64,000 bases of DNA, from contig CAISEB010000018.1 in NCBI GenBank assembly GCA_903884235.1, forward strand, positions 88,728-152,727, read 5' to 3'. The DNA is from an uncultured Pseudomonadota bacterium (GTDB lineage: Bacteria > Pseudomonadota > Gammaproteobacteria > Steroidobacterales > Steroidobacteraceae). Shown here piece after piece: positions 16,762 to 26,589 of this stretch. The stretch's first letter is position 1; every line of letters begins with the position of its first letter. The notes below the pieces were generated by a model. It did not search any database. It was given only the letters and a program-made list of their open reading frames with translations, and was not told the origin of the DNA. Both the position numbers and the translations under genes were made by a program.

Positions 16762-18309
16762 CTAGCGAGCGGACGGCATCAGCGCAGCAATCTCCGCCGG
16801 CCACTCATTCTCGTTCGCCCAGCGCTGCATCGCAACAAGATCGGGCGCAAGCAACCTGTCCTGATCGAGGAACGCGACGCGTGTCCGGATACCGGCGAAA
16901 ATCGCTTCAATCGCCGCGGAGCTCTGCAGCGGGCGATGCAGCTCGAATCCCTGTGTCGCCGCCATCGCCTCGATACCGACGACGGCGGCGGTGTTCAGCA
17001 CCATCTCGCCGAGACGCCGCGCGCCGAAGGTCGCCATGGAGACGTGGTCTTCCTGGTTCGCCGACGTCGGCAGGCTGTCGACGCTCGCCGGATGGGCGAG
17101 CGACTTGTTCTCGGACGCGAGCGCTGCGGCCGTGACCTGCGCGATCATGAAACCGGAGTTCACGCCGCCGTCCCGGACGAGGAACGGCGGTAGGCCGGAC
17201 AACCCGCTGTCGAGCAGCAACGCCATGCGCCGCTCCGAAATCGCGCCGATCTCCGCGATGGACAACGCGATGATGTCGGCCGCGAATGCGATCGGCTCGG
17301 CATGGAAATTACCACCCGAGATCACCTCGCCCGTGTCGCAGAACACGAGCGGATTGTCGGATGCCGCGTTCGCCTCGATGCGCAGCACGCCGCTCGCATG
17401 CACGAGGTTGTCGAGGCACGCTCCCATGACCTGCGGTACACAGCGAATCGAGTATGGATCCTGCACGCGACCGCAATGGGCATGCGATGCGACGATGTCG
17501 CTGCCATCGAGGAGCGAGCGCAACGCCGCGGCGACGGCGATCTGGCCGGGCTGGCCGCGCGCAGCGTGGATTCGCGGATCGAGCGGCGCCACCGAGCCCT
17601 TGATCGCCTCGAGCGACAGCGCGCCCGCGACGAGCCCGGCGGCAAGCACGCTTTCCGCGCCGAACAGTCCGTGCAGCGCGAGCGCCAGCGACACCTGGGT
17701 GCCGTTGAGCAATGCCAGGCCCTCCTTGGGGCCCAGCACGAACGGCTCGAGCCCAGCGTGCTTGAGCGCCACGCGCGCCGGCAGGCGCTTGCCAGCGACG
17801 TGGGCCTCGCCCTCCCCGATCAGCACACAGGCGAGGTGCGCGAGAGGCGCGAGGTCGCCGGAGGCGCCGACGGAGCCCTTAGACGGGATGCACGGGAGGA
17901 CCTCGGCGTTCGCGAGCGCAAGCAGCGCATCGACGATCTCCGGCACGACGCCGGAGTGTCCGCGTGCGAGGCTGATCGCCTTCAGCACGAGGATCAGGCG
18001 GACCGTGTCATCGGCGAGGAATTCGCCGAGGCCGACGCTGTGGGACAGCACGAGGTTGCGTTGCAGCTCGGCGAGCCGCGCCGGGGGGATGATCGTCTGG
18101 GCAAGCTTGCCGAAGCCCGTATTGATGCCATAGACGACCGCTTCGCGGTCGACGATGTCCTTCACGGTCTTGCGTGCGGCGACGATGCCGGCGCGGACGT
18201 CGGAAGTGAATTCGACGCGGACACCGCCGCGATGGATCGCCTTCAGCTGCGTGAGCGTGACCTCGCCTGGGCGGAGCACGAGGACCGGGCGGTCGGGGCG
18301 GGAGGACAT
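16762..18309 (-). CDS. hutH: Histidine ammonia-lyase family protein
   Basis: Histidine ammonia-lyase removes ammonia from L-histidine to give urocanate. The protein has 515 residues from ATG 18,309. That start gives a normal N-terminus and lies just downstream of a HutC-like operator; the open frame further upstream is not HutH-like. The MIO cofactor triad Ala-Ser-Gly is at about 149-151 within [42 protein letters not shown] and [13 protein letters not shown] are all conserved, favouring histidine over phenylalanine or tyrosine as substrate. hutU, hutI and hutG are not nearby; instead it sits beside a methylamine-type island, so a methylated histidine derivative is a possible alternative substrate (speculative). 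Confidence 0.88.
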   Translation of the reverse strand: MSSRPDRPVLVLRPGEVTLTQLKAIHRGGVRVEFTSDVRAGIVAARKTVKDIVDREAVVYGINTGFGKLAQTIIPPARLAELQRNLVLSHSVGLGEFLADDTVRLILVLKAISLARGHSGVVPEIVDALLALANAEVLPCIPSKGSVGASGDLAPLAHLACVLIGEGEAHVAGKRLPARVALKHAGLEPFVLGPKEGLALLNGTQVSLALALHGLFGAESVLAAGLVAGALSLEAIKGSVAPLDPRIHAARGQPGQIAVAAALRSLLDGSDIVASHAHCGRVQDPYSIRCVPQVMGACLDNLVHASGVLRIEANAASDNPLVFCDTGEVISGGNFHAEPIAFAADIIALSIAEIGAISERRMALLLDSGLSGLPPFLVRDGGVNSGFMIAQVTAAALASENKSLAHPASVDSLPTSANQEDHVSMATFGARRLGEMVLNTAAVVGIEAMAATQGFELHRPLQSSAAIEAIFAGIRTRVAFLDQDRLLAPDLVAMQRWANENEWPAEIAALMPSAR

Positions 18310-18318
18310 GGCGCTAAC

Positions 18319-18332
18319 CTGTATAGACAAGC
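18319..18332. promoter_or_regulatory. HutC-like operator upstream of hutH
   Basis: CCTGTATAGACAAG (minus strand CTTGTCTATACAGG) is an imperfect palindrome resembling the HutC site CTTGTATATACAAG known from Pseudomonas. It lies 10-23 bp upstream of the hutH ATG, where a bound repressor would block transcription or early elongation. No HutC gene is in the window. Confidence 0.5.
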
Positions 18333-18415
18333 TGTGCCTATAAGGTACCGTAGGCGCGGCAAAAAGTAACGCCCTCGGCGCCCAGACCGGCTGCCCGCGC
18401 CGTCCGCCCGGTCGC

Positions 18416-20059
18416 CTAGAACCGCGCCGAATCGTCGCGGAGCACGCGCCGGAGCACTTTCCCCACCGGTGATTTTGGCAGCGCATCCCGGAACTCGATC
18501 CGGCGGGGACGCTTGTACCCGGTCAGGTGCGCCGCGCAGTAGTCGTGGACCTCCGCCTCGCCGAGCGCGGGATCCCGGCGCACGACGAACGCGACGGGAG
18601 CCTGGCCGGAGTGCTCGTCCGCCACCGCGATCACCGCAGCCTCGAGAATTCCCGGATGACCGAGCAGGACGCCCTCGATCTCGGTCGGGAATACGTTGAA
18701 TCCGGACACGAGGATCATGTCCTTCTTGCGCTCGGATAGCCGCAGGTAGCCACCCCTGTCGATGCTGCCGATGTCGCCGGTCCGCAGGTAGCCATCCTGC
18801 GTCATGACGAGCGTGGTCTCATCCGGCCGGTTCCAGTACCCGGCCATCACCTGCGGGCCCCGGACGCACACTTCACCCTGCTCGCCGACCGCGAGCTCGC
18901 GATCCGATGCGTCGCGGATCGACAGCTCCGTCAGCGGCAGCGGGAGGCCGACTGACCCGTCGAAGGGGCGACCATCGAGCGCCTGCTGACTGATGTAGCA
19001 GCAGGTCTCGGTCATGCCGTAGCCCTCGAGGATGCTCATTCCGGAAATGGCCAGCCAGCGATCGGCGACGACCTGCTGCGTCGCGGTTGCGCCCGCGCCC
19101 GAGAATGCACATTGCGAGAAATCGACGTCGCGTATGCGCGGGTGATTGATCAGCGCGTTGTAAAGCGTGTTGACGCCGCCCATCACGGTGAACCGCTGGC
19201 TCACAAGCACGTCGATGAGCCCGTCCAGGTTGCGCGGATCTGCGATCAGGATGCACGCGGAGCCGTCGATCAGCGCACGGTACATGCCCGCCATCAGCGC
19301 TGCGATGTGGTAGAGCGGCATCGCGAGCACGCGACGGTGTGGACCCGGTCGCCTCGCCAGGAACGGGCCCGTCCAGGCCATTTGCTGCGCGAGCGCGGCG
19401 CGTACGTTGCGCTCGGTGAGGACCGCGCCCTTCGATACGCCGGTCGTCCCCCCGGTGTACTGCAGCATCACCGGTCGCGACGGATCCGGCGGAGGCGGCG
19501 CGATCTCGTCTCCTTCGCCACCGACGACCAGCACGGCCTCGAAGGAGACCCACTGGTCGCCCGGCGCGCCGCGCAGCGCATATCGGTCGACGGTCCCGAG
19601 CAGCGATCCCGGCGCGATCGACACGAGTGTCCCGAGCTCGAGATCCGGCAGGCACTTCTCGACGGCCGGGCGCGCCGGCTCCCACGCGAACAGCACGCGG
19701 GCGCCCGAGTCACGCAACTGGTGCGTGAGTTCGCGCGGGGTGTACATCGGGTTGACGTTGACGACGACGCCACCGGCGACCAGCGTCCCATAGGTCAGCA
19801 CGGGAAATGCGAGCACGTTCGGCAGCATGATCGCGACGCGATCGCCAGGACGTACACCCTGCGCGACGAGCCAGCGCGCGACGCGCTGCGCAAGGGTCCA
19901 GGTTTCGGCGAACGTCAACGAGCGACCCATCGACCAGTACGCCTCCGCGGGCGCGAACTGACGGCAACAGTCGCGGATCAGCTCGGGCACGGAACCGTCC
20001 GGAACCGGCGGGGTCGGATCAACCTCGGGTGGGTAGCTGCTCAACCAGATTGCATCCAT
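18416..20059 (-). CDS. Long-chain fatty-acid/acyl-CoA ligase (AMP-binding)
   Basis: ANL-superfamily ligase that activates a carboxylic acid as acyl-AMP and transfers it to CoA. The protein has 547 residues. The P-loop [15 protein letters not shown] (about 195-210), the adenylate motif [12 protein letters not shown] and the hinge and C-terminal motifs [33 protein letters not shown] and [10 protein letters not shown] (catalytic Lys) are all intact. ATG 20,059 was chosen because the longer open frame upstream is not ligase-like. It resembles FadD, but substrate cannot be read from sequence. The next gene upstream in the same direction is the MFS transporter, 116 bp away. Confidence 0.88.
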   Translation of the reverse strand: MDAIWLSSYPPEVDPTPPVPDGSVPELIRDCCRQFAPAEAYWSMGRSLTFAETWTLAQRVARWLVAQGVRPGDRVAIMLPNVLAFPVLTYGTLVAGGVVVNVNPMYTPRELTHQLRDSGARVLFAWEPARPAVEKCLPDLELGTLVSIAPGSLLGTVDRYALRGAPGDQWVSFEAVLVVGGEGDEIAPPPPDPSRPVMLQYTGGTTGVSKGAVLTERNVRAALAQQMAWTGPFLARRPGPHRRVLAMPLYHIAALMAGMYRALIDGSACILIADPRNLDGLIDVLVSQRFTVMGGVNTLYNALINHPRIRDVDFSQCAFSGAGATATQQVVADRWLAISGMSILEGYGMTETCCYISQQALDGRPFDGSVGLPLPLTELSIRDASDRELAVGEQGEVCVRGPQVMAGYWNRPDETTLVMTQDGYLRTGDIGSIDRGGYLRLSERKKDMILVSGFNVFPTEIEGVLLGHPGILEAAVIAVADEHSGQAPVAFVVRRDPALGEAEVHDYCAAHLTGYKRPRRIEFRDALPKSPVGKVLRRVLRDDSARF

Positions 20060-20175
20060 GCGGAGCGTCCCTCTCGGTGGCGGGCGGCCCGGGCGTGCCC
20101 GGGCCGCTGCAGGCCGGGCAAGGTCCGGACCATCGTGCCTGTCGGCTGCCGGCGTGTCGACCGGCGCGGCTCGGG

Positions 20176-21480
20176 TCAGGCCGGTCGCGGCTCGCCCAGC
20201 GGCCGCGACGTGTCGATCCAAAACCACGCGGCTGCCGCGGCCAGCGCACAGCCGAAGCCGATCACGAACGCGGTACCCCACAGGCCATGCCCGGACAGCC
20301 AGGCGACGATCGGTATGCCGATCCAGCCACCCGCGTTCCCGCCGGTGTTGAGCACGCCGGTGGCCGCCATCGAATCGGCCTGCGCGATGCGCATCGTGCC
20401 GGCCCAGTAGGCCGCTTCGTTGAGTTCCACGGCGAGATATGCCAGCGTCAACGCGCCAACCGCGAGTCCGGCACCCGGGCTCCACGTCGCCACCAGTAGC
20501 GCGACGCCCGCGATCGGCAACGCGACGAGCGGCACGATCCGGAACCCCCATGCGATCCCGAACCGTCGGCAGAGTGCATCCGTCAGGATGCCGCCGAGCC
20601 CCGCGCCGATCGCAGCGCCGAGCGGTGGCAGGCTCCCGCGGAACCCGCTTTCAAGCGCCGTCAGGTGGCGCTCCTGGACGAGATACAGGAAGGTCCAGGT
20701 GGATAGCAGGTAGAACACGTAATTCATGCTGACGTACGAGATGGTCAGCATCAGGATGCTGCGGTTCGAGAGGATCCTGCGGATCCGATCGAGGCTGACG
20801 CGACCTTCAGGCGCCACGGCGTCGGTGCCGCCAAGCTCCGCCAGTTCCTGCCGCGATACAGACGGATGTTCCCGCGGCGTATCGCGTCCGTACCAGGCCC
20901 ACACGGCGATGAGCAGCAGTGGCGGCACGGAGGCGACGAGGAGCGCGCGCTGCCACCCGAACGCCGCGGTCAGCAGCACGAGGGCCGGTGGTGCAATCGC
21001 GGCACCGACCTGGCAGCCAAGCGTGTGGATGCCCTGCGCCAAGGCCCAGCGTCCGGGCGGTAGCCAAGCTTCCATCGTCCCGGCGCACACGGGCATGAAC
21101 GGCGCGTGCGCGATCCCGAGCACGAACTGCGTCATGAACAGCGCGACGAAGAGCGTCGTGCCGTGCAGCAGGTACGGCGCCAATGGCGTCGCGACGCACA
21201 TCGCCACCGCCACCAGCATGATCGCGGTGAGGGCCCGTCTCGATCCAATCCGCTGCCCGAGCAGTCCTCCCGGGAACTGCAGCAATCCATATCCGAGCAC
21301 GACGGCCCACTGCAGCCAGCCGATCTGCATCTGGCTGAGCGACAGCTCCGGCATGATCCGCTCGGCAGCGATCGAAATCGCTCGCTGCTGGAAGTAGACG
21401 ATCGACGCGAACCCGACCAGTATCGAGAATATCCGCCAGCGCACGCGTGGCCCGACGATCGTCGCGGGGATGCTGATCAC
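20176..21480 (-). CDS. MFS transporter (anion:cation symporter type)
   Basis: Major facilitator superfamily permease of the inner membrane, 434 residues with about 12 hydrophobic segments. The N-terminal part (FASIVYFQQRAISIAAERIM, MQIGWLQWAVVLGYGLLQFP, GGLLGQRIGSRRAL) has the ACS-family pattern with the conserved loop 2-3 basic motif. The loop between TM6 and TM7 is charged (GRDTPREHPSVSRQELAELG). Such carriers import organic anions, for example sugar acids. The gene stops 36 bp before... the mttB-like gene ends upstream of it in the same orientation, so it may supply that pathway's substrate. The substrate is unassigned. Confidence 0.85.
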   Translation of the reverse strand: MISIPATIVGPRVRWRIFSILVGFASIVYFQQRAISIAAERIMPELSLSQMQIGWLQWAVVLGYGLLQFPGGLLGQRIGSRRALTAIMLVAVAMCVATPLAPYLLHGTTLFVALFMTQFVLGIAHAPFMPVCAGTMEAWLPPGRWALAQGIHTLGCQVGAAIAPPALVLLTAAFGWQRALLVASVPPLLLIAVWAWYGRDTPREHPSVSRQELAELGGTDAVAPEGRVSLDRIRRILSNRSILMLTISYVSMNYVFYLLSTWTFLYLVQERHLTALESGFRGSLPPLGAAIGAGLGGILTDALCRRFGIAWGFRIVPLVALPIAGVALLVATWSPGAGLAVGALTLAYLAVELNEAAYWAGTMRIAQADSMAATGVLNTGGNAGGWIGIPIVAWLSGHGLWGTAFVIGFGCALAAAAAWFWIDTSRPLGEPRPA

Positions 21481-21516
21481 CGGGCCTCCTCGATCGATTG
21501 GACGGTCATGGCCGGC

Positions 21517-23067
21517 TCATCCGGCAGGCGGCGCCCCGCCCTCCTCGGACCTGCGGCGGCGGAATGCCTCGAGCGCCTCGGCAACGGCAGGATCGAGTGC
21601 CGGTGCCTCGAAGGAATCGAGCGTCGCGCGCCAGACTCCGGCGGCGCGCTCGGTAGCGCTACGCGCTCCATCGCCGCTCCAGGCGCCGTAGTTTCGCCAA
21701 TCCGAGACGATCGGCGCATAGAACGCGTCCCGGTAGCGGGCCATCGTGTGCTGCGTGCCGAAGAAGTGGCCAGCAGGGCCCGCCTCGGAAATCGCGTCGA
21801 GCCCGAAGTCGTCGTCAGTCACACCGAGTGGCTGCATCACCTCGGCGAGCATCTGCAGCTGCTCGATGTCGAGGATGAACTTCTCGTAGCTCGCCGAGAG
21901 CCCGCTCTCGAGCCAACCCGCCGCATGCAGCACGAAATTCGCGCCACCGACCAGCGCGCCCCAGAGGCTCATCTGTGACTCGTAGGCGCACTGCGCATCG
22001 GGCGAATTCGACGCCGTCGCGTTGGACGAGCGCCACGGCAGCCCGACATGACGGGCCATCTGGCCCGCGCCGATCTGAGCCTTGACGTACTCCGGTGTGC
22101 CGAACGCGGGGGACCCGGACTTCATGTCGACGTTGGAGGTGAAGCTGCCATAGACGACCGGCGCACCTGGGCGCGCAATCTGCGCCAGCGTGAGCCCGGC
22201 GAGTGTCTCGGCATGCGCAAGCGTCAACGCGCCGGCAATGGTCACCGGCGCCATGGCGCCGGCGAGCGTGAACGGCGTGATCATCTGGACCTGCCCGGCA
22301 AGCGCAAAGTCGACGATGCCGTCGGCCATCGGTGCGTCGAGGACCCGGGGCGAGTTCGTATTGATGATCGTATAGGTGCACGGCGTGTCGCGAAACTGCT
22401 CCGGCGACAGGCCGTACGCGATCCTGATCTGCTCGAAGCAATCGGCGATCTGCGCACTTCCGCGCGAGTACACGTGCGGAATCTTGTCCGACAGCGTCAA
22501 CTGCGCATGCACCATCTCGAGCTGGCGGACCTGCACGGGTACGTCCTGCGGCTCGGTGAACGCGCCGAGCACGTGCATGACGTCGAACGCCTGGCACAGC
22601 CGCACGCCGTTCGCGTAGTCGACGAGCGTGCCGGCGCGCCGGCCACCCTCGAGGTCCATGACGTTCGGCGCACCCGATACCGGTCCGAACGACACGGCCG
22701 TATTGTCGAGCGCGACGTGCCGCGCCGGGTTGCGGGAGTGCAGCGTGAACGTCCGCGGCGCCTGCGCGAGGCACTCGGCCACGAGGCCCCGGTCGAGCCG
22801 GACGAGGCCGCTGCCCTCGTCGACGAGGGCGCCCGCGGCTCGGTATCGGGCGCGGGCCGCCGAGGACAGCACCCTGACCCCTTCAACCTCGAGGATGCCG
22901 AGCGCGGCGCGGTGCAGCGCCTCGACGCGGTCCTCGCTCATCACTCGCCAGGGTGTGTACGGCATCCGCAGCTGCCGGTAGCGCTCGGCGCGCGGGTGTG
23001 CCGGCGCGCTCGGGACGACCGGTCGCCGTCGGCCCCGACGCGATGCATCCGATCCGGGTTCAGACAT
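21517..23067 (-). CDS. Trimethylamine methyltransferase (MttB) family protein, non-pyrrolysine type
   Basis: MttB-superfamily enzymes transfer a methyl group from a quaternary or tertiary amine to a corrinoid protein. The protein has 516 residues in one uninterrupted frame, so it lacks the in-frame amber (pyrrolysine) codon of archaeal MttB. Recognisable segments include LGILEVEGVRVLSSAARARY, the SGAPNVMDLEGGRRAGT loop and SFTSNVDMKSGSPAFGTPEY. Known non-pyrrolysine relatives demethylate glycine betaine and similar compounds. No corrinoid protein or corrinoid:folate methyltransferase is encoded nearby. Its position beside the dimethylglycine/sarcosine oxidation genes supports a role with N-methylated substrates. 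The exact substrate is unknown. Confidence 0.85.
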   Translation of the reverse strand: MSEPGSDASRRGRRRPVVPSAPAHPRAERYRQLRMPYTPWRVMSEDRVEALHRAALGILEVEGVRVLSSAARARYRAAGALVDEGSGLVRLDRGLVAECLAQAPRTFTLHSRNPARHVALDNTAVSFGPVSGAPNVMDLEGGRRAGTLVDYANGVRLCQAFDVMHVLGAFTEPQDVPVQVRQLEMVHAQLTLSDKIPHVYSRGSAQIADCFEQIRIAYGLSPEQFRDTPCTYTIINTNSPRVLDAPMADGIVDFALAGQVQMITPFTLAGAMAPVTIAGALTLAHAETLAGLTLAQIARPGAPVVYGSFTSNVDMKSGSPAFGTPEYVKAQIGAGQMARHVGLPWRSSNATASNSPDAQCAYESQMSLWGALVGGANFVLHAAGWLESGLSASYEKFILDIEQLQMLAEVMQPLGVTDDDFGLDAISEAGPAGHFFGTQHTMARYRDAFYAPIVSDWRNYGAWSGDGARSATERAAGVWRATLDSFEAPALDPAVAEALEAFRRRRSEEGGAPPAG

Positions 23068-23100
23068 GGGAGGGTTCCTCGAACGGGGTCGATGCGCGAT

Positions 23101-24015
23101 TCATCCCGCACCGTCCGGCGACGCGGCGAGCCAGGCGACGAAGGCCCGGATCGTCGGATTGCGGTCGTTGGCGCGCGTGTGCACCGCGCAGTAGTCGTAC
23201 TGCAGCGCAAGGCGGTGCGCGAACGGCGCGACGAGCTGGCCGGCCGCAAGCTCCGGCGCGGCCAGCATCGGCTGGCCCAGCGCGATGCCACAGCCGGCCT
23301 TCGCGAGGTCGATCGCGACGCTGGACGTGTCCACCGTGTGACCGAGATCGCGGCGCGGGCGCCGCGGCAGATCGAGGCTCGCCAGCCAGCCGTCCCAGGT
23401 CGGGTACGACGCGAAGCCGGTCCGCCATGTGACGTGGATCAGGTCCTCGTCGCGGGGCGAGGCGGGATCCGCCTCGTCGACGCGGCCATCCGCCAGGAAG
23501 TCCGGCCGGCACAGCACCGTCACCCCATCGCGAACGAACGGAACCGTGACGAATTCCGGATACAGATGCTCCCCATAGCAGAGCCGCACATCGATTCGGT
23601 TGCGGAAGAAATCGACCGGGTCCTCCTCGAGCCGCAGGTCGATGCGCACATCCGGGTGCGCCGAGAGGAACTCCGGCAAGCGCCGGGTCAGCCAGCGCAC
23701 GCCCACCGACGGCAGCACGCTGACGATCAGGCTGGAGCGCACCTCCCCCTCGAGCAGCCGCTGGGTCAGGCGCGCGAGGCCATCCATCATCTCGGAGCTC
23801 TCGGCCTGCACCGCGATCGCGACGTCGGTCAGCAGCAGCTGGTTGTTGCGCCGGATGAACAGCTGGCGTCCGAAGAAATCCTCGAGCTTCTTGATCTGCT
23901 GGGAGACGGCCCCGGGCGTGACGTTCAACTCCGCGGCGGCGAGCACGAAGCTGCCGAGGCGGGCGCTGGCCTCGAAGGTCTTCAGGGCGTTGAGCGGCGG
24001 GAGCTTGCGCGGCAC
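23101..24015 (-). CDS. LysR-type transcriptional regulator, GcvA-like
   Basis: LysR regulator, 304 residues. The N-terminal winged helix-turn-helix is clear: LPPLNALKTFEASARLGSFV, AAAELNVTPGAVSQQIKKLE and DFFGRQLFIRR. The effector-binding domain follows (about 95-300), with VSVLPSVGVRWLTRRLPEFL as in GcvA, the glycine cleavage activator. It sits inside the island between the dehydrogenase and the MttB-like gene, all in the same direction, with 96 bp upstream that could hold its own promoter. It probably controls the surrounding amine-oxidation genes; the inducer is unknown. Confidence 0.9.
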   Translation of the reverse strand: MPRKLPPLNALKTFEASARLGSFVLAAAELNVTPGAVSQQIKKLEDFFGRQLFIRRNNQLLLTDVAIAVQAESSEMMDGLARLTQRLLEGEVRSSLIVSVLPSVGVRWLTRRLPEFLSAHPDVRIDLRLEEDPVDFFRNRIDVRLCYGEHLYPEFVTVPFVRDGVTVLCRPDFLADGRVDEADPASPRDEDLIHVTWRTGFASYPTWDGWLASLDLPRRPRRDLGHTVDTSSVAIDLAKAGCGIALGQPMLAAPELAAGQLVAPFAHRLALQYDYCAVHTRANDRNPTIRAFVAWLAASPDGAG

Positions 24016-24111
24016 CGGGCGCCTCCGGGCGGCTGGGATCGTATTTTTCTACACGACCGGGTGCCCGGGAGCAACTTCCGCTTAGTTTTTCACTTGCCCG
24101 CCGCGCCGGGC

Positions 24112-26547
24112 TCACATCCGCATCCGGGCGCCATCCGGGTCGAACGGGGGTTCGACGAGAATCGAGGCCTTGCGGCGCTCGCCCAGGATTTCGATCTCGA
24201 ACGCCCCGGCGCGCGTGTCGGATGCGAGCGCCACCGGCACGTAGCCCTGTGCGAGCGACGTGTCGACGTAATGGCCGAAGCCGCCCGAGGTCGCCCAGCC
24301 AATCACCTTGCCGTCGTGCCAGATCGGTTCGTCGCCGAGCACGTCCGCATCGCCGGCCGCGACCGCGAAGCTGACGCGTCGCAGTGTCCCGCCGGTCTCC
24401 TTCTCGCGCACGGCGGCCGCCTTGCCGATGAAATCCGGCTTCGAGAGGTCGACGAAGCGATCGAGGCCCGCCTCGAACGCACCGTAGATCGGCCTGAGCT
24501 CGCGATACCAGGTCGGGAAGTTCTTCTCCAGGCGCAGGCACAGCAGCGCGCGCATGCCGAAGTGCACGAGCCCGAGGTCGTCGCCCGCCCGGCAGATGCC
24601 GTCGTACAGCCGGCGCTGGTACTCCGGCGCGACCCAGATCTCGTAGCCGAGATCGCCGGAGTACGTCACGCGATTGATCATCGCCGGCACGTTCGCGATG
24701 TCCATGCAGCGGAAGTCCATGAACCGCAGGCCGGTCGGCGAGACGTCCTCGTCGGTGAGGCGCGCGAGCAGCTCGCGCGACCGCGGCCCGGCGATGGACA
24801 GGCCCACGAGGGCCATGTCGTAGCGGCGGATGCGCACCGAGCCGTCCGCAGGCAGGTGCTGCTCGAACCAGCGCATGTGGTACACCTGCGCCTGCGAGGA
24901 TCCCCACATCAGGAAGCGTTCCGCCGAGGCACGCGCGATCGTGAAGTCGCCGATCAGCTTGCCCGCCGGATTCAGCATTGGCGTGAGGACGAGGCGTCCC
25001 TCCTTCGGCATGCGGTTCGTCATCAGCTTCGCGAGGTATGCCTCGGCGCCGGGCCCCGTGAACTCGTACTTCGCGAAATTCGCGATCTCCGTAACTCCGA
25101 CCGCATTGCGAACGCCGAGGCACTCTGCCTTCACGTGCTCGAAGTCGTTCGAGCGGTGGAACGAGACGACGTCGACCGGCTCGACGCCCTGCGGCGCGTA
25201 CCAGAGCGGCGTCTCGAGGCCCCAGCTATCGCCCATCACCGCGCCCTTGGAGCGCAGCACGTCGTAGAGTGCCGTCGTCTGCTGCGGCCGCGCGGCCGGC
25301 AGCTCCTCGTTCGGGAAGCGGATCGAGAAGCGCTTGGAGTAGTTCTCGCGGACCTTCTCGTTGGTGTAGCTGCGCGTCGCCCACTCGCCATAGCGCGCGA
25401 CGTCCATTCCCCATACGTCGAAGCCGGGATCGCCGTTGACCATCCACTCCGAGAGCGCCAGCCCGACGCCGCCACCCTGGCTGAAGCCGGCCATGACCGC
25501 GCACGCACACCAGAACCCCGGCCGGCCCTGCACGGGACCCACCAGAGGATTGCCATCCGGCGAGAACGTGAACGGACCGTTGATGACTCGCTTGATGCCC
25601 GCCTTCTCCATCGCCGGGAAGTGCCGGTAGCCGATCTCGAGCGACGGCGCGATGCGATCGAGGTCCGGCGGCAGGAGCTCGGCGCCGAAGTCCCACGGCG
25701 TCGTGCGCGGCTGCCACGGGACGCAAGCCTTCTCGTAGGTGCCGAGGACCAGCCCGGAGCGCTCCTGGCGCATGTAGATCTCGGACTTGAAGTCGATCGC
25801 ATGCGGCAGCTCCACGCCCCGCTCCTTGTTGTAGGCGACGACCTCCGGCATCTCGTCCGTGACGAGGTACATGTGCTCCATCGCCAGCACCGGCAGTTCG
25901 ATGCCGACCATGCGGCCGACTTCGCGGGCCCAGAGGCCACCGCAGTTGACGACATGCTCGGCGTTGATCGTGCCCTGCGTGGTCGCGACGTCCCAGGTGC
26001 GGTCCGGACGCTGTGTCAGGCCCGTCACGCGCGTCTGGATGTAGACCTCCGCACCGCCGATCTTCGCGGCCTTCGCATAGGCGTGCGTCGTGCCATACGG
26101 ATCGAGGTTGCCATCCGCGACGTCGAGCATCGCGCCGACGAAGTACTTCTCCTCGATCAGCGGATGCAACTGCTTCGCCTCGGCCGCCGTCAGCAGCTGG
26201 GTGTCGAGCCCCAGGTACCGTGCCCGGCCGTGGGCCATCTTCAGCCACTCCATCCTGGCAGGCGTGTCCGCGAGCAGCAGGCCGCCGGAGCGGTGCAGGC
26301 CGCAGGACTGTCCGGAGATCCGCTCGAGCTCGTCGTACAACCCGATCGTGTAGTTCTGCAGCTTGGCGACGTTGGGGTCGCCGTTCAGCGTGTGAAACCC
26401 GCCGGCGGCATGCCAGGTGGATCCGGAGGTGAGCTGGTCCCTCTCGATCAGCACGACGTCCGTCCAGCCGGCCTTCGTCAGGTGGTAGAGCACGCTGCAC
26501 CCGACGACTCCGCCACCGATGACGGCAACCCGTGTATGCGATTTCAT
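24112..26547 (-). CDS. Dimethylglycine dehydrogenase-like FAD/folate oxidoreductase
   Basis: Two-domain flavoenzyme that oxidatively removes an N-methyl group and passes the one-carbon unit to tetrahydrofolate. The protein has 811 residues. The N-terminal DAO-type FAD domain begins RVAVIGGGVVGCSVLYHLTK (Rossmann GxGxxG). TSGSTWHAAGG contains the His that covalently holds FAD in dimethylglycine and sarcosine dehydrogenases. The C-terminal half (about 430-811) is the GcvT-like aminomethyltransferase domain, with FMDFRCMDIANVPAMINRVT, YSGDLGYEIWVAPEYQRRLY and the final GcvT C-terminal domain. It follows soxG by 42 bp. Dimethylglycine or sarcosine is the likeliest substrate; related N-methyl amino acids are possible. 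Confidence 0.88.
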   Translation of the reverse strand: MKSHTRVAVIGGGVVGCSVLYHLTKAGWTDVVLIERDQLTSGSTWHAAGGFHTLNGDPNVAKLQNYTIGLYDELERISGQSCGLHRSGGLLLADTPARMEWLKMAHGRARYLGLDTQLLTAAEAKQLHPLIEEKYFVGAMLDVADGNLDPYGTTHAYAKAAKIGGAEVYIQTRVTGLTQRPDRTWDVATTQGTINAEHVVNCGGLWAREVGRMVGIELPVLAMEHMYLVTDEMPEVVAYNKERGVELPHAIDFKSEIYMRQERSGLVLGTYEKACVPWQPRTTPWDFGAELLPPDLDRIAPSLEIGYRHFPAMEKAGIKRVINGPFTFSPDGNPLVGPVQGRPGFWCACAVMAGFSQGGGVGLALSEWMVNGDPGFDVWGMDVARYGEWATRSYTNEKVRENYSKRFSIRFPNEELPAARPQQTTALYDVLRSKGAVMGDSWGLETPLWYAPQGVEPVDVVSFHRSNDFEHVKAECLGVRNAVGVTEIANFAKYEFTGPGAEAYLAKLMTNRMPKEGRLVLTPMLNPAGKLIGDFTIARASAERFLMWGSSQAQVYHMRWFEQHLPADGSVRIRRYDMALVGLSIAGPRSRELLARLTDEDVSPTGLRFMDFRCMDIANVPAMINRVTYSGDLGYEIWVAPEYQRRLYDGICRAGDDLGLVHFGMRALLCLRLEKNFPTWYRELRPIYGAFEAGLDRFVDLSKPDFIGKAAAVREKETGGTLRRVSFAVAAGDADVLGDEPIWHDGKVIGWATSGGFGHYVDTSLAQGYVPVALASDTRAGAFEIEILGERRKASILVEPPFDPDGARMRM

Positions 26548-26589
26548 GAACGAATTCTCCGATGCGATGGAAGACGGCGGATCGCGGCC

